A DNA stretch of 64,000 nt from Symbiodinium kawagutii (lineage: Eukaryota; Sar; Dinophyceae; Suessiales; Symbiodiniaceae). Both the position numbers and the translations under genes were made by a program. Shown here piece by piece: positions 40,755-53,613 of this stretch. The stretch spans positions 72,848 through 136,847 of the forward strand of contig VSDK01018585.1 of NCBI GenBank assembly GCA_009767595.1, given 5' to 3'. The notes under the pieces were generated by a model. It saw only the letters and a program-made list of their open reading frames with translations, did not search any database and had not been told where the DNA came from. Every line of letters begins with the position of its first letter. The first letter of the stretch is position 1.

Positions 40755-42894
40755 GTGAAGTGATGGGCGGTGATCTGACGCATGTTTTGATGATAACCAT
40801 GATGGTTTGGCTAATGGAGGATTAGCTGATGATCAGTGGTGAACTTTTGGTTGAGCATCCGATTGCGGGCACCATCAGAGCAAATCCGAGTGAGGCCCTG
40901 AGAAAAAAAAAAGTGAACTGGCCAATGATGCAGTTGTTTGGGATGGTACTTTATGAATCACTATGGACCGTTGGATGGCTAAGAATGGCTGCACCCGAAC
41001 CAAGCACAGGAAACTTGATGCTAAATTGATGCTGTCTAATGTTGAGGAGATGATCAGTGCCGTTTGCCATTGTTATTTCTGACATTCCGATGATGATGTG
41101 AAATTTTTGAATTGAAGTTTGCCATCCTTGTCCCCTTGCCCTTTTGATTGCCCTTTTCATCGCCCATTTTTTTCACCAACCAGCAAATGAAGATTATGAA
41201 GAACTTTGCGCCGAGGTGCCTTTGCAGGTACGCGGGGTGCAAGACATCAAACAGAATAAAATGCTCGACTAGCTTAGAGGGCATGTGTTTGGAGAGTTTT
41301 AATCAGCAATTCACGGACCAAAGTACTTCATACTCAGCATGGCAAGAAGAATTAGTTACTTTGCCGTTCTACTGATTGAGCACGATTTACCACTAACAAT
41401 ACTCTGAAAAATAGACCAACCGTTTATGAACAGTGAATTGTTGGGCATGCCAGCACAGCCAGCACTAGCCATTAATATCAGCACATTCCGTCGACAATTC
41501 TTTGCTAATTAGCCCCCAAGGTAGTTGGCACATTCACTTTTGTTGTTGGTTTTCGCTGGCCATTAATTAGCTCACTCTTCGATGTTGTTACGATAAACCA
41601 TTCCTATGGATGAGGCATTGCGATCACCAAGGTCATAATACCACGCATTGCTAAACTCCTAGCTAAGAAACAACACCGAAAGCATATCCAGACCTATGAG
41701 CCATGCATTCCATTAACCAGTACTTCATCAACTCGCCACCTCTTAGCCATGAGTTGATCATCAGCTTGCCATGCTTAACGATCAATCACGCTTCATTCAC
41801 TATCAATGAGCAAGTACTTCACTGTCCACCAACTATTCCATGGGTGCCCAACCCCTTAACCTGGCACATCCTGGCACCCAAAGACAGTGCAAACAGGTCA
41901 AGTTAATTTTTGAGGATTGGCTGACGATTCATTGATGAGCTGATGATCAATGATGGCTCATCGGTTGCTAAGGATGGGTCACTCATTGGCTGTTTATGAT
42001 GGTTTATCCGAGGTGCTTGCTGGTGAAATGAGATCGATGAGCTGGTGAGTGATGCTTTAATAAGCTAGCCACCGACGGCTCTACCATGCATCGAATGGTG
42101 ACTCACTGGTTCCTTCATGGTCACTGAATGCTTGCAAACGAAGGTCAGTTTCCTAGGGTCAAGCTAATATATACATGTGGAGAACCTCCATTTCTCTTCC
42201 GAAAAACCGTTAAAAAGAAAGCATCTCTCCACATCAAAAGTCTCACCCAGCGTAGTGGTTGAGCTGAATGTTGAAGTTGGGCCCACGTTTTTCCATGGGA
42301 ATCCCAAACGTTTCACCCACCGCCCCCTGCTGCGAGCACAAAATCAGATACTGAGCCAGCCATGGCTCACTGTTACCCACGAATAGCCATCAATTGACAG
42401 TTTCAATCATAGATTAGCCGTCCATACCATCACTTAACCTGAAGTTAAGCACTAATTGGCCAAGAATTGGCTAGTTTGCCTTTAGTGAACCATCAACTAT
42501 ATAAGCAGTAGATCGCCATAAAGTAAGCATCGATTAGTTTGTAGTTAAATCAATGAAGCATTCGTTATTTAGTTTAAAACCAGTCCAGCAACCATTTTGA
42601 ACAAAGCCATCATTATCCATGTCTTAACCATGAATGTTTTTTGGCTTCTGAACCATTAGCATCCATTATTTAATCACGATTGTCCTCAGTGATTGACCAT
42701 CGGCCAGCCATCAATTGGCTTTTTGATACCGGTTGATTAAGCACGAATTTCATGATGTGTAAGCGCTTGATCAATGAACGACTACCAGCTATGATTCACC
42801 CTATTGATCTATCAGCTGCGATTTCCCATTAATCTCCACCCAGTTGAACCCTTTCAGCCACCCGTCCATGAACCATCAGCACCGGCGGTTCCAG
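40755..42894. other. Non-coding stretch
   Basis: TGATGG-rich at the start and CCAT/AACC-rich from about 41.4 to 42.85 kb, as expected of one large intron. No supported gene. ORFs near 70 codons here lack borders. Confidence 0.5.
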
Positions 42895-42987
42895 CGATGT
42901 CAAGCGCGGCTCAGGAACGAGGAGTTCTACGGATCGGTGATCATCGCATCCTATGGCCTGGTCGCCCTGCACCTTGGACTTGAACTG
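42895..42987 (+). CDS. Exon with probable membrane helix, unidentified
   Basis: Thirty-one codons, RCQARLRNEEFYGSVIIASY then GLVALHLGLEL. The second half is hydrophobic. Acceptor TTCCAG (42891-42894, no G after); donor GT (GTGCGG) at 42988. It could belong to the same membrane protein as 39355 and 40650, but that is only a guess from proximity and strand. Confidence 0.48.
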
Positions 42988-43625
42988 GTGCGGCTGGGAG
43001 GGGAACCAGGGGTGGCCACTGGCCTTATAAAGGGCCTTTAGATGGGGGAGTGTTTGGGAGCTCCAGGAGTAACCAAATGGCAGTAGAAGTTATGTTTTCT
43101 GATGGTTAAGATTTACGGCTCATGATGGCTGATGATGTCAAATGATAGTTGCACAATCAAAAACTGAATTGATTTTTATGGATACGTGATGGTTAAGGAC
43201 TAGTTACTGATGGTGAATTCGAGGTTACTGATGGTGACACCGTCAAGCGTCGTCGCTCAACCATCAAGCCATGCAACTAACCCATTGACAAGTAACGCTG
43301 GATCCTTGGCGCTTGCAATTGCTATGAATCAGCCTAAAAACCAAATAACCGCCATTAACCACTCACCACTGTAGCCAAACTTGCCACTGATTACATGTTA
43401 TCTTATAAAGCTGCTTGTGCACCCTCAGCGTATGGGCCTTTTGCTTCTCGTCCCCCAGCCTGGCTGAAAGCGACATTTCGCGTGATGACGGTGGAGAGGG
43501 AGGGAGAGAGAGAGAGAGAAAGAGAGAGAGCAATCAAACTATCAATGACATTTCTAAATGCATTTAAATCTGGTAACCACTACTAGTTGACTGCAAATTC
43601 AGCCATCATTGTCCGTTAGTGACAG
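42988..43625. other. Intron-like stretch with GA-rich tract
   Basis: It contains a possible family-2 repeat (43000-43080) and a GAGAGA tract (about 43495-43530). A small coding-like island precedes the tract (about 43450-43490) without clear borders. Confidence 0.4.
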
Positions 43626-43690
43626 CTGGATCTCGCCGAGACACTTTTGGACCCAACGTGGCCTCCGCATGACCAGTGGCGTGGTCGCGG
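43626..43690 (+). CDS. Possible exon, unidentified
   Basis: After a GACAG acceptor the frame reads LDLAETLLDPTWPPHDQWRG. A GT donor candidate follows. The downstream GC-rich DNA to 43790 is open in another frame, so the extent is uncertain. Confidence 0.35.
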
Positions 43691-44472
43691 AGTGTGATTT
43701 TTACCTGCGACTTTTGCAACTCGCTTGGAGCTCGAGAGATTCCGGTGGAAGGGACCGGCTGTTACGCGGGCGCGACCGCGGCGGCCCTGCAGTCATATTA
43801 AGAGTGGTTTTTCCTGACATGGGTAGTTTATAATGATCTTAAATGAGTAATCAACTGGTATTCTGAATAGTTTATAATGATATCAGATGAGTAATTCGAC
43901 TGGTATTGATTACTATGCTTCACTCATGGGGTCATGTTTATTGTAGCTAGTCTTAAGGGGCAATTCATGGCATTAATAACTTGAATGACTAACAGGTCAA
44001 TGGTTAGTGGTGAACTCTTAGTGGTAGCAGCTAGCGATGATCGCAATTGATACCAGATATGCCACTAACAATCGGTGATAAGTAGTGCTGAGGATACCCA
44101 TCAATGACGGTGATCGACTGCTAATAAAGGTAAAAAAGATCAATGAAGGTTGGTAATGGATTGTTGAAAAATCATTCGATGATGCCTCAATGATGATCAA
44201 TCGCTTATAACGAAAACTATCTACGTATAAAACAATGGCCCTTTTTTCACCACGATCAACCCTTCAGCAGCTAATTAACCCATAGTTACCAACATTTATC
44301 AAGCATTCACCACTGTTAATCCTTAGTTATCCACCCTTAGCCATGAGTTAGCAGTCATTATCCGGCATCAACCACTGTTCACTCTTGTTAGTCATAAGTT
44401 CTGAACCGGCTAAGCCAACCACCAACCACTATTCACCATGAGTGAACCTGCTCGTAGCATCGCCACCGCTGA

Positions 44473-44556
44473 GGCGCAAGTTCACGGGTGGCCAGGAGAG
44501 ATTGAGCGATGAGGCACAGAAACGAGTGCACGAACGACGGCGGATCACCTTGCAAG
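44473..44556 (+). CDS. Exon of unidentified gene (basic helix)
   Basis: Acceptor CTGAG followed by G. The frame reads RKFTGGQERLSDEAQKRVHE then RRRITLQ, with a GA donor (GAGCCG). CCA-rich DNA precedes it. Charged helical composition; no family. Confidence 0.45.
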
Positions 44557-47103
44557 AGCCGCTGGGACCACTGGAAGGGACCCCATGGGTATCCATGGGT
44601 CGATGATGGCCGATTCATCGAGAAATTGATACTGAAGTACTCTTGATATCATGGTTGATGGTGGCTAAGGAAGCTTTGACCTGAAAGCCACTAAGCCGGG
44701 CTCTCAGTGGCGAACAGATCTTGAACAGGTCATGGTGCTCACTGAACGACTGCCTTCCCTGGCTGGCCCTAGAACAGTAAGCAGCATCCTGAAGCCAGAA
44801 GTGAAACGGTTGGTTTTTCAGTGTGCTCGGAGGAAGAGTTTGCAACTGAAATCTGCCGGCCATTACTAGAAGGCCTTGAGCAACTTGTTGAAACACAAGT
44901 AGTTTAGGCATGGAAAGGTGTGCAAAACTGAGATGCTTTTTTTCGGGACTCAAATACATGTGAAAAAATTACACTTTGCAGTGTCGACTGAAAATGACCG
45001 CTTGCAAAATCACCTAAATCAACTCCTTCAGAATACCTGTCATTGGCTTGGAAACCAAACAGCCAGTTGCATGTCATGCACCATCTAGGTAGATGTCTAG
45101 CTTGAACAAAATATAGCAATCCTCGAGTAGATTGAATATCAAGTTGGACAATCCCCGATAGAAAAAATGCGCTACGTTGGGCCGCGCCTCCATTCGCTAC
45201 ACACAATACAGCATCGTACGTGTGCATGGGTTCCCGGCTTCCCATATTCCATTAAGATATGTGATATGGATAGATATGGATATGGTTTCCTTGACATATG
45301 TGTTGAGGAAAACAACGATATGCATATGTGTCACCAGGCACACTGCCACTTGATATGTTGTTTGCACATCGTACGCTTCGGTCGCACGAAGTTGGCAGTT
45401 GATATTTTTGGTTCGCTGAAGTTGGTCTTCGAGATTGGTTGATGTTGTTCTTGTTTTTGTTGTTTTTTGTGCTTGTTCTTTATCAACCAATCGTATTGTT
45501 GTTTCCTGGCCTTCATGTGTTTTTTAATATGTTGATTGTGTCTTGTTTTCTCGTTTACTTCAAGAGGTTTATAGTTCTCCTTGCTGACCTGCTGCTGGTT
45601 GGACCTTGCACCACTAAGGATTGCGAGTTTGTGGTCCTTTGTGTTGGACGTATTCGTGCTGAGTTTGTTCGCCGCTTGGTTGAACAACGGTTCCGATGGT
45701 GCACTAGTAATGGGAACCAACCACGGCCAATGGCTGGCTAGTGGTTTTAGAGGGTTTTATGGGAGATACTGTATATCCATTGACTAGTAATGGTTCATAG
45801 TACTAGGTTCATAGTGATCAATGACCAATAGTCTGATGATGATGGAGAGAGGGAGAGAGAGAGAGAGAGAGAGAGATAGATCAAAAACCATCATCAAAGC
45901 ATCATTCATCATGTGTATCGAAAATGGCATGGTCAATGTCGTGGTGCTCATACTTCCTCAACTAAGCAGCAAGTGTTCTTCAACCAGGTGTGGCCAGCTT
46001 TGGTGAAATCTCCGGTCATAATGGATGCTCTTTCCGTGATCATTATCCTTTAAGGGCTCTAAAATCAACTGTGACTCAACCATCTTTGTAACGTTAGGGA
46101 TATGTGAAGCTACATGGTACCTTGCATCATTCTCCTGGTGCATTGGAGTCTTTCAGGCCGAAATCATGCACTACAAAGGGAACCCAACATTTTAAATCCC
46201 CGATGTCACACACAACTGCCTTGAGCAAAGTTTTTTATCCAATGAGCAAGCCACCAAGCTGCTTCAGTCGTGCCATGGTGGCAGCTTAGTGAGATCTATT
46301 CGTGCTGGAGCCCCCAAATTGCCTGGCCCACAAGTAGGAAGCAAGTTGCGGTGAAGCTGTGACCTTTGCTTTGCAACTTTCCCTCCCGAAAAAAAGATAA
46401 TTCTGGGGTGGAGGCCAGCCATGAATCACTCATTAAACAAACGAAAATGATAAGACAGGCCAGTAGCCATGATTGGTCATAAACTTGGCTTACTGGGATT
46501 GTGATGCATCATGTTCGGGGGCTTGTCTTTTGGACGTTCGGTGTGCCCATGATGGGTAGCAACTGCGGGTGTCCCAGATGGACCCCTCCGGAGCTGATGA
46601 GCTGGTGATTCATGGTGGTTGGTTGATGGCTACGTGATGGCAATGATGAGTTGATGGTGGTTGATTGGTCATTAGTGGTGGTTAGTGGCGGCTAATGGCA
46701 ATGGAAGACCTGGCTAATGGTGGTTAATTGGTCATTCATTGTCAACTACATGGTAAATAACACTTATAACTCCACATCCAGCGACATTTTCAATCGGCCA
46801 TAGCTTGTGGTGTATCAACTTGTGGTTGATGTATTGTTACCACTCATTTTGAGGAGGGTTTCGTGGAATGCTACCAATTGCTATCGGGACCCACCCTTTT
46901 CTTATTTGTTGAACATCGTGGAATTTGGCATGCGATTCGGATCTTTGCCGGCAAATTCACCACTATCAACGATTAATTGAGTATTGATTGAGTAATTATT
47001 ATGTATACCACTAACCATGAATATTATCCTTTGCTTGTATCACTGACCATCCATCATGAACCACCTCATCTAACCATTCATCACTAACCATGCAATCCCA
47101 CAG
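44557..47103. other. Non-coding stretch
   Basis: It includes T/G-rich DNA (45390-45600) that yields a hydrophobic 100-codon ORF and a lysine/asparagine-rich antisense ORF, both probably compositional, and a GAGAGA tract (45846-45878). No supported gene. Confidence 0.5.
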
Positions 47104-47261
47104 ATCTCCCGTAACCGTTACTGCGCCGAGAACCGGAACCGAGGTCTTTCAAGCGGTGGGTTTGGTCCCTCCCATGATCAACGGCAAGTCCTTCTTCGTG
47201 ACCGTTTCCATCGGATCCACGGTGATGAGGAGGACCCCGACCGGTAGCCGGGCCAAGCTGG
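47104..47261 (+). CDS. Exon of unidentified gene
   Basis: After a CCCACAG acceptor the frame reads SPVTVTAPRTGTEVFQAVGL then VPPMINGKSFFVTVSIGSTV and an Arg/Ser-rich end. GT donor (GTGCGT) at 47262. Preceded by CTAACCAT-rich DNA and followed by TGG-rich DNA. Beta-strand-like composition; no family recognised. Confidence 0.5.
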
Positions 47262-47804
47262 GTGCGTAGCTTGGAGGGTGGCAGCGGCTGCTGGGTTTCA
47301 TGGTTCATGGCTGGCTACTTGGGCTTATAGATGGCTATATGGTGCTATGGTTCATCATAGGTATGCTATAGTTCATGGTTCATCATGGTTCACTTCATTG
47401 CGACTTGTGGGGGTTGATGGTTCGCTGCTGGTTGATGATTTATTGATGGCTGGTGCTTGCAGCAGGATCCTTGCCGGTCATGATTAATGATGAACGCCCA
47501 TCGATGCTTGATCTATTAAGCATTTTTAAGTGATGATCAAAGATGAATGTTGATGGTTGATGATGGAAGATGTGGGTTTCTTTTAAAGACCATTTAAGCC
47601 CACGACCCGGCTTAGTTTGGTCATAGATACAACGGTGGTAGGTCAACTAGTCATGACCCTACTAGTCATAACCCTAGCCTGTAACTAATAATGGCCCTAG
47701 CCTTGTCTTTACTGAAATGGTAGGGTTGTAACTCGTTAAAATGGTGCCCTACCCTAACCATCATGGAACCTCCCCTAACCACCCCATGCTACCCTGGTGT
47801 TCAG

Positions 47805-47890
47805 TGATCCCTGGCCAAAGGATGGGAGATCCTACCGTGGAGCTCTCTCCAGAGAGGTTAAATCGAAGCTTGGAACGGCGAGATCCGAGC
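47805..47890 (+). CDS. Exon of unidentified gene
   Basis: After GTTCAG the frame reads DPWPKDGRSYRGALSREVKS then KLGTAR. The 3' border is ambiguous because GC and GA donors are both available. The flanks follow the CCA-before and TGG-after pattern. Confidence 0.42.
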
Positions 47891-48132
47891 GGGAATGGTT
47901 GATAGATGAGATGGCTAAAATGATGCTTAAATCATGGTTACTTCATGGTAAACGGACGTGAATGGCAGTTGCATTATGCTTGAAATCATGGCTTCGGGAC
48001 AGTTTAGGATGGTTGATGGCAAATGGTCGTTGAGATCCGTGCTCGTTGATTGTTAGCTGATGTTGATGAGCGATATTTGATGGTCAAGAAGGGTTGACGC
48101 CCACGATGGTGAAGGGTTCATAGGTTGGAAGG

Positions 48133-48270
48133 ATGGCATCCTCAAAAATGCTGACAGGTAGCTTCTTGATAGCCAACACCCCTGGAGAAACCCCGCGCGT
48201 TTTGGTAGGGAAGGAGCTAGTTGCTACGGATTCCAAAGAGCGGGGGGGGCCACAGTCCATCGGGCAACCC
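48133..48270 (+). CDS. Coding-like island, strand uncertain
   Basis: The plus frame reads MASSKMLTGSFLIANTPGET then PRVLVGKELVATDSKERGG. The minus frame (48084-48308) is also protein-like. The flank composition is the reverse of other exons here (TGG before, CCA after), so it may sit in the middle of an intron or be unrelated. Confidence 0.3.
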
Positions 48271-49499
48271 ATACCAATAAATACATGACCAATAACAATA
48301 CTGAGCAATGACTACCCTGACAACCAACAATTAGATAGACAACAATGACAAATTGAAATGACCAGCGGCCAGCCAACAACAAGCCACAATGGCCAACGCT
48401 CCACAGATTGCCAGCATCCAGCTAGCAGAGAGGACGAGCTATGGGGACTGACCACCAACATTAATCAGCAAGAATGATCAACAATTACATATGGATCATG
48501 GCTTATATATACCTGCTTATGTCAGGTCATGACAGGTTCTTGCTGGTTTTATTTGGCTATGGTTCTTGATCAGCTTTGTGTACTTTCCACAACCTAAGAA
48601 AATTGGCAAGAACTTGTCATGACCAACGCATACGGCAAAGGTTTGCTACTCATGACCAGCAATCGGTCATGACGGATGATGGGATAATGACGAACCACAA
48701 GATGGGCAAGCGTTGATGAACCCAATGGCCAACGCTTGCAAACAACAACCACTAACGATGGCGAATAAAGACTGAAAACTGACACTGCAATCAAAACGGT
48801 GAGCAATAACCGACTACCACCAAAAACGATCACTTGCCAACAAATCAATCAAGAGCCAACAAAAAGACCAAATAGACACCATTGTCAACGAAAATGTTTC
48901 AACCTTTCTGATCCAAAGGTCAGCAATGACCAGCTGACAATTGACACCCAACTTGCATGTCAGACCAACAATGTCATGGGTGCAATGATCAAGAGGTGCG
49001 CCAACCATGCAGAAGCACCCGCACCAAACATGGTACCAACCCATGCTGAAGGGTGGACGCCTGCACTTTGAGCTAGGAATGGATATGCTAACTCCAACAT
49101 TCCTTACAGTAGCTGGAGAAGCGTTAGGGATAGTTATTTGTCAAGATGCCCAAGGCCAATACTAATCATATAACCATTAGCATTATCTAAGGGATACTAA
49201 CATTGAAACTTCAAGCTAACAGCAACTCCTCAGTAAGAATTCGACTTCTCAAGTGCACACTCAAACTAGGACCAGGGCCCGTATTTCCCACTGCTCAGGA
49301 GACATGACCGTTATGAGTGTCTTGGTGTCTCTTGGCTTCAACAAGGCAAAACAACAAACGCAACCAGGAGTTTTGTTCTAGCCCTTTTTCTAACACCATC
49401 CAGGTAAGACCATGTGACTCAAGTCCTCAGATCTTTGTGTACATTGATGTTGTATGCTGATTTCTGTTGTATTTATTGCGGTTCGATTACTACTGGCAG

Positions 49500-49596
49500 C
49501 AACCATGACTGGCGAAGGATTTGCGAAGTGTCGCCCCTGTCTTCTCCCCACTCTCGCGTCGGTCGTTTCATCGTTGCCCAGACCATTTTCAAAAAG
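49500..49596 (+). CDS. Exon of unidentified gene
   Basis: Acceptor GGCAG. The frame reads NHDWRRICEVSPLSSPHSRV then GRFIVAQTIFKK, with a GT donor (GTTTGC) at 49597. A second short island at about 49701-49745 (LHLEIRDAAPVVVKA) may be its partner. Confidence 0.45.
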
Positions 49597-50680
49597 GTTT
49601 GCTATTGATCATCTGCATCATGAACCATGAGCTAGCAACGACCATCAGTAAGGCATCATGAACCATGAGCTAGCGCTCCACAACTCCCCAAACTCCTGGC
49701 TTGCACCTTGAGATTCGTGACGCGGCACCGGTGGTGGTGAAGGCTCAAGCTAAAACCAACAACAAGCAGCTCCCAGCAGCTGCAAGCAATTGACTATTGT
49801 TATCATTGGTCAGCTGACTATAGTAATCATTGATCGTTTATGATCGTCTTGATGCAAACCAACAAGTTTTATTCTTGGTTGACTGACATTCCTACCAAGC
49901 AAGTGTATGATAGCTGCTCACGAACTCATAAGCAACTATAACCAACAGCATCCAGCATGGCAACCAACATTGACCAACAATAATCGACCCTTATTGACCG
50001 CATGGACGGTTAAGAATCATTGGACCATGAGCAATCATCCCCAGCTAATAGTAATTAACGAGAACTTGCCATCGTCCTCAACAAGATGAAGGGAAAAGCT
50101 GCACAAGGCAACCATCACAGACATTTTATTTTTTGATTCTGAGCTCTTAGCTGACTATGAATTGATAATAGTATGTTGTCAATTCATTGCTATTCAGCAA
50201 TGGAGCGGATACGAACCAGGAACCATCAAATGCCATCGTTGACTTGTTACGGCATGGCTGTCGACCATGATGGTGGCCAAGTCCCTTATGAATTGTCGAT
50301 CATCCCCAGTTTACCTGCTGGTAATTTACCATCACATATGGGGGGCACCTCTTTTATTTGACTTGTCATGTATTTTGTAGCACCTTGGGCCTTTCACCAT
50401 CAATCATCATTAACCAATTAATAATTGATTAGCCATTACCGACCATTAATCAACCACCGCTCGCCACTAATTGAGCATCATTCACCACGAATTGATTATC
50501 ATTAGCCAGTAATCAACCATTTCTAGCCATAAAAACCAACCATGTCTAACCATCAAAATCAACCAGTGCCATAAAAAGCGGCCATTTCTACCCATAAAAA
50601 TCGACAAAACCAACCATCTCTAGCTATTCGTCCACCATTTCCAAGCAGTAATCAGCCATGGCGTTCACCAAAGCCACCAG

Positions 50681-50757
50681 GTTCGGCGCGACTTTGGGGA
50701 TGCCACGGGAACTGATGCCCGCATGCCACGCGCCAAGCAACGGGGGGGGGTCACCTA
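50681..50757 (+). CDS. Possible exon, frame ambiguous
   Basis: Acceptor CACCAG followed by G, and an AG/GTGAGG donor at 50758. Two frames are open: VRRDFGDATGTDARMPRAKQ (stops just before the donor) and FGATLGMPRELMPACHAPSN (open through it). Flanks are CCA-rich before and TGG-rich after. Confidence 0.35.
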
Positions 50758-50995
50758 GGTGAGGTGAGGAATCAATGGTGGAATGGTTGGCCGGTGAACA
50801 TGATGAATGGTTGGGATGAATGGTTGGCTTTTGGTTGGCTTGGGATTTCAGGAAATCGATGGTGATAGGTCATGAAATTTCAGGAAATTCATGGTGAAAT
50901 TGATGGTGAAGATGAAGGGTTGGCTTTGGATTTCGGGAATCCATGGATCAATTGATGGTGATCAATGTGATTTGAGGAAATTGATCACCTATCAC

Positions 50996-51049
50996 CATCG
51001 ATCCACCTATCACCCATTGATCAATTAAATGGTGATAGGTGGATCGATG
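50996..51049. repeat. Perfect 19-bp inverted repeat
   Basis: CATCGATCCACCTATCACC (50996-51014) is the exact reverse complement of 51031-51049, with a 16-base spacer. Confidence 0.95.
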
Positions 51050-51761
51050 AATGATGGATGAATGATGGATGAATGATTGGTCAACAGTAGCTCAGCTTCC
51101 CGCCCAGTGTCCTGTCCTCTTGGCAGACATGAGCTCGAGCAGCTCGCTAGCCGCTAGCCAAGGTTCAATCCAACGTCACCAACGGTCAATAAACAATGAT
51201 TACTTACAGTTCGTTAGCCGTCAATTTTGGTTGATAGTAGGGGGTCATCATCAATCATATCCAGTTGGGTTCAGATGACGACGTGGGGAGTTCTCTGATT
51301 GGGCGACGCTGAAAATCTAACGTTTGACCAATATGGCTGTGGATCAATACTAGCCATCCAAAAGCCATGGGCATGAACATTTCAACAGTTGGACTAGGTT
51401 GGTCATTTGGGGGCTGAACAGCCATAGGTACAGGGCATCAACCCACAGCCATATGATGCACATGTGGTCATGAACTAAAAGCTATGACTATTGGAGAATG
51501 TCCATCAACACCTCTTGAAAAAATGTAGCTTGGTGGATCACGCTTTGCCAACACCACGGAATTTTCACAGCCTGTTGACCATGAATTGTCCATTAAGGAA
51601 CCGATACTGATTGTTGTTGACATCTAGAATCAGTGGTAAGAGATAAGTCAGAACAAGGCAAAAATACTTCATTATTGCTGCTAACCATTAATCAACCATG
51701 AATTGCTAATGACCGTTGATCAAAGCTGGTGGGCTGGCTTTTGGTTGTGAATAAGTATTAT

Positions 51762-51857
51762 CCTGGTTGGTGGTTTCAAACATTTCTTATTTTCCCTCGT
51801 AGTTATTAACAATTGGTCGACTCTAATTTTTCACAGTGGAGGTTCAACCACCAAGCA
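51762..51857. repeat. TIR family-3 element, good copy
   Basis: The left arm CTGGTTGGTGGTTTCAAAC and right arm GGTTCAACCACCAAGCAG are inverted copies. Core TTTTCCCTCGTAGTTATTAACAATTGG and TTTTTCACAG. Confidence 0.75.
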
Positions 51858-53175
51858 GTATCTATTGTCATCAACGGCTGGTCTTATTCATCGCTGCCAA
51901 TCCCACCGAGCTCAGGTTACATGGCCCGAATGCTGTGTTTCACCTTCACCAATTCCCAGTTCAGCAACAAGGCCGCCCAGACGCGCCCAGACCTTGACCA
52001 CAGTGTTTGTAGCATCCCGTGGCACGTGCCAAGCCATAGTGGTACCCTTAAAAACCCATGGTTTCCGAGTAAAATGATCGTTTTTTGCTGGGTTACCGGT
52101 TACCCAATTTTTGGCATCCGCTTGATGAAACCAGCCCTCTAAAACCAACCAATTAATCGAATTTCGGCGTTGCTTGGTGGTTTGCAAAGGGTTGTTTTAG
52201 AAATTGTGTGTTCAAAAAGGTCATTTGATTAAGCCAAAAAAATCGGAGGTGCCTGGAAACTGCGGAGTTTTTCTGATGCAGCTGACAGTCAAGGGACGCA
52301 ACCAATTGGTGGAGTTGTCCTGTCGCAGCTACTAGACTGAGATTTCAATGGAGGAAGAAAATGACAAAACGACCGGAACCATTTGTTCCAGGTTCATCCA
52401 GGTTCCATCTTGCACGGAGATGGTGTGCTAGTGGTGATGGTCAATAGTAGGGAACAATGGGAGACCTAGTTGGTCCCCTGGTTGGTCCAGATGCTGTTCG
52501 AGCTCCACTGAGCACGTGGTTGCTGCCATGTTGTGGCGACGGCAGAAGTTGCCAGGATTGCCACCACTTTCATGGGTCATAGATGGTAGCAGTCAGTCAT
52601 AAGACATGGATGGTCATAGTCAGTCATGGAGATCCAGTTTTTGTGATTGAAAAAGCTTACCAGTGAGCGCAGTGAGCGCTCCACCTCTCAATTTTTCCAG
52701 GTTTTGTGACCTGGTAGCCACTGCTACCCGCTGATTCTCAACCTTGATCAACGACTATCAGTAGTCTTCATCGGCATTTTTTCTGATGATTTCAGGGGTA
52801 CCTTGGGTGTTCCATGAGCATGCTGCTCCCCGGGTTACTGTCCTGCCGAAAACCCACAAGCCCCTCGTAAACGTAGCTGCAGTGTGTTTTAGCCCGTTTT
52901 TGAGCATGGACCCGGGGGAAGGTGGGGCTCGACACAGCGGCCAGGTGAACATTTTGTTAGCTCCTTTCTACGTGCTGTCGCATTGGTTGAACGAAGATCC
53001 CTCTGCTCCCATCGAAAGGCGGGCGCCACCAGCAGTTGCATCGGCGAAGTCAGGGCTTCAACCTGGGCCTTGAAGCCATCGGAGTGGTCCAAGGATCAAG
53101 CCATTTTGTTTCCGGGTGCCCACATTTTTAGGTGATTCATGGTATGTTCCTGGCTTAGACTCAATGGATTTTTTC

Positions 53176-53199
53176 TCCGTCATCATCATCATCGTCGTG

Positions 53200-53273
<74 letters not shown>

Positions 53274-53274
53274 T
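53176..53274. repeat. CAT/CGT/CAT trinucleotide tract
   Basis: CAT units, then a GTC/CGT block, then CAT units again. Poly-H, poly-R, poly-V, poly-M and poly-T ORFs across it are artefacts. Confidence 0.95.
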
Positions 53275-53314
53275 TGTCAGGATCCCTCAATCATGAAGCG
53301 CCCTGCGATACCAG

Positions 53315-53613
53315 GCTGATGTTCTCCATGGTGGGTGAGGTGGTGGCAGTTTCGTTGATGATCCTTGTGGTGACCAACTTGGACAACAAGGCGGGGCCCA
53401 CTGTGGTGCAGGGCTTGGGACCTAGCACCGCAAGCACACCCACTGCACCTCAGTGGTGAAGCTCAACGACGGTGGTCAAAGATTGCATCGCAGGTGCCAT
53501 CACGGAACATATCTACGTCCACATCTTCGCCCAGGAATGTCATGCAGCAGTGGCCACCTTGGAGTTGGAAGCCAAGGTGAAAGAGGTCGAGGAAGCAGAA
53601 TCTCGAACACGGT
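53315..53613 (+). CDS. Coding-like region, probably two exons, unidentified
   Basis: The first part (53315 to about 53412) reads LMFSMVGEVVAVSLMILVVT then NLDNKAGPTVV after a CCAG acceptor followed by G, and is hydrophobic enough for a membrane helix. The second part (about 53473-53613) reads VKDCIAGAITEHIYVHIFAQ then ECHAAVATLELEAKVKEVEE, helical. A stop separates the two in the first frame, so an intron or frame change lies between them. No family assigned. Confidence 0.4.

Noticed and set aside
45331-45741. Hydrophobic plus-strand ORF and Lys/Asn-rich minus-strand ORF
   Set aside because: Both arise from T/G-rich low-complexity DNA. No splice borders and no family.
53058-53459. Overlapping poly-Met/Thr, poly-Val and poly-Arg/His ORFs
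   Set aside because: Produced by the CAT/CGT trinucleotide tract.
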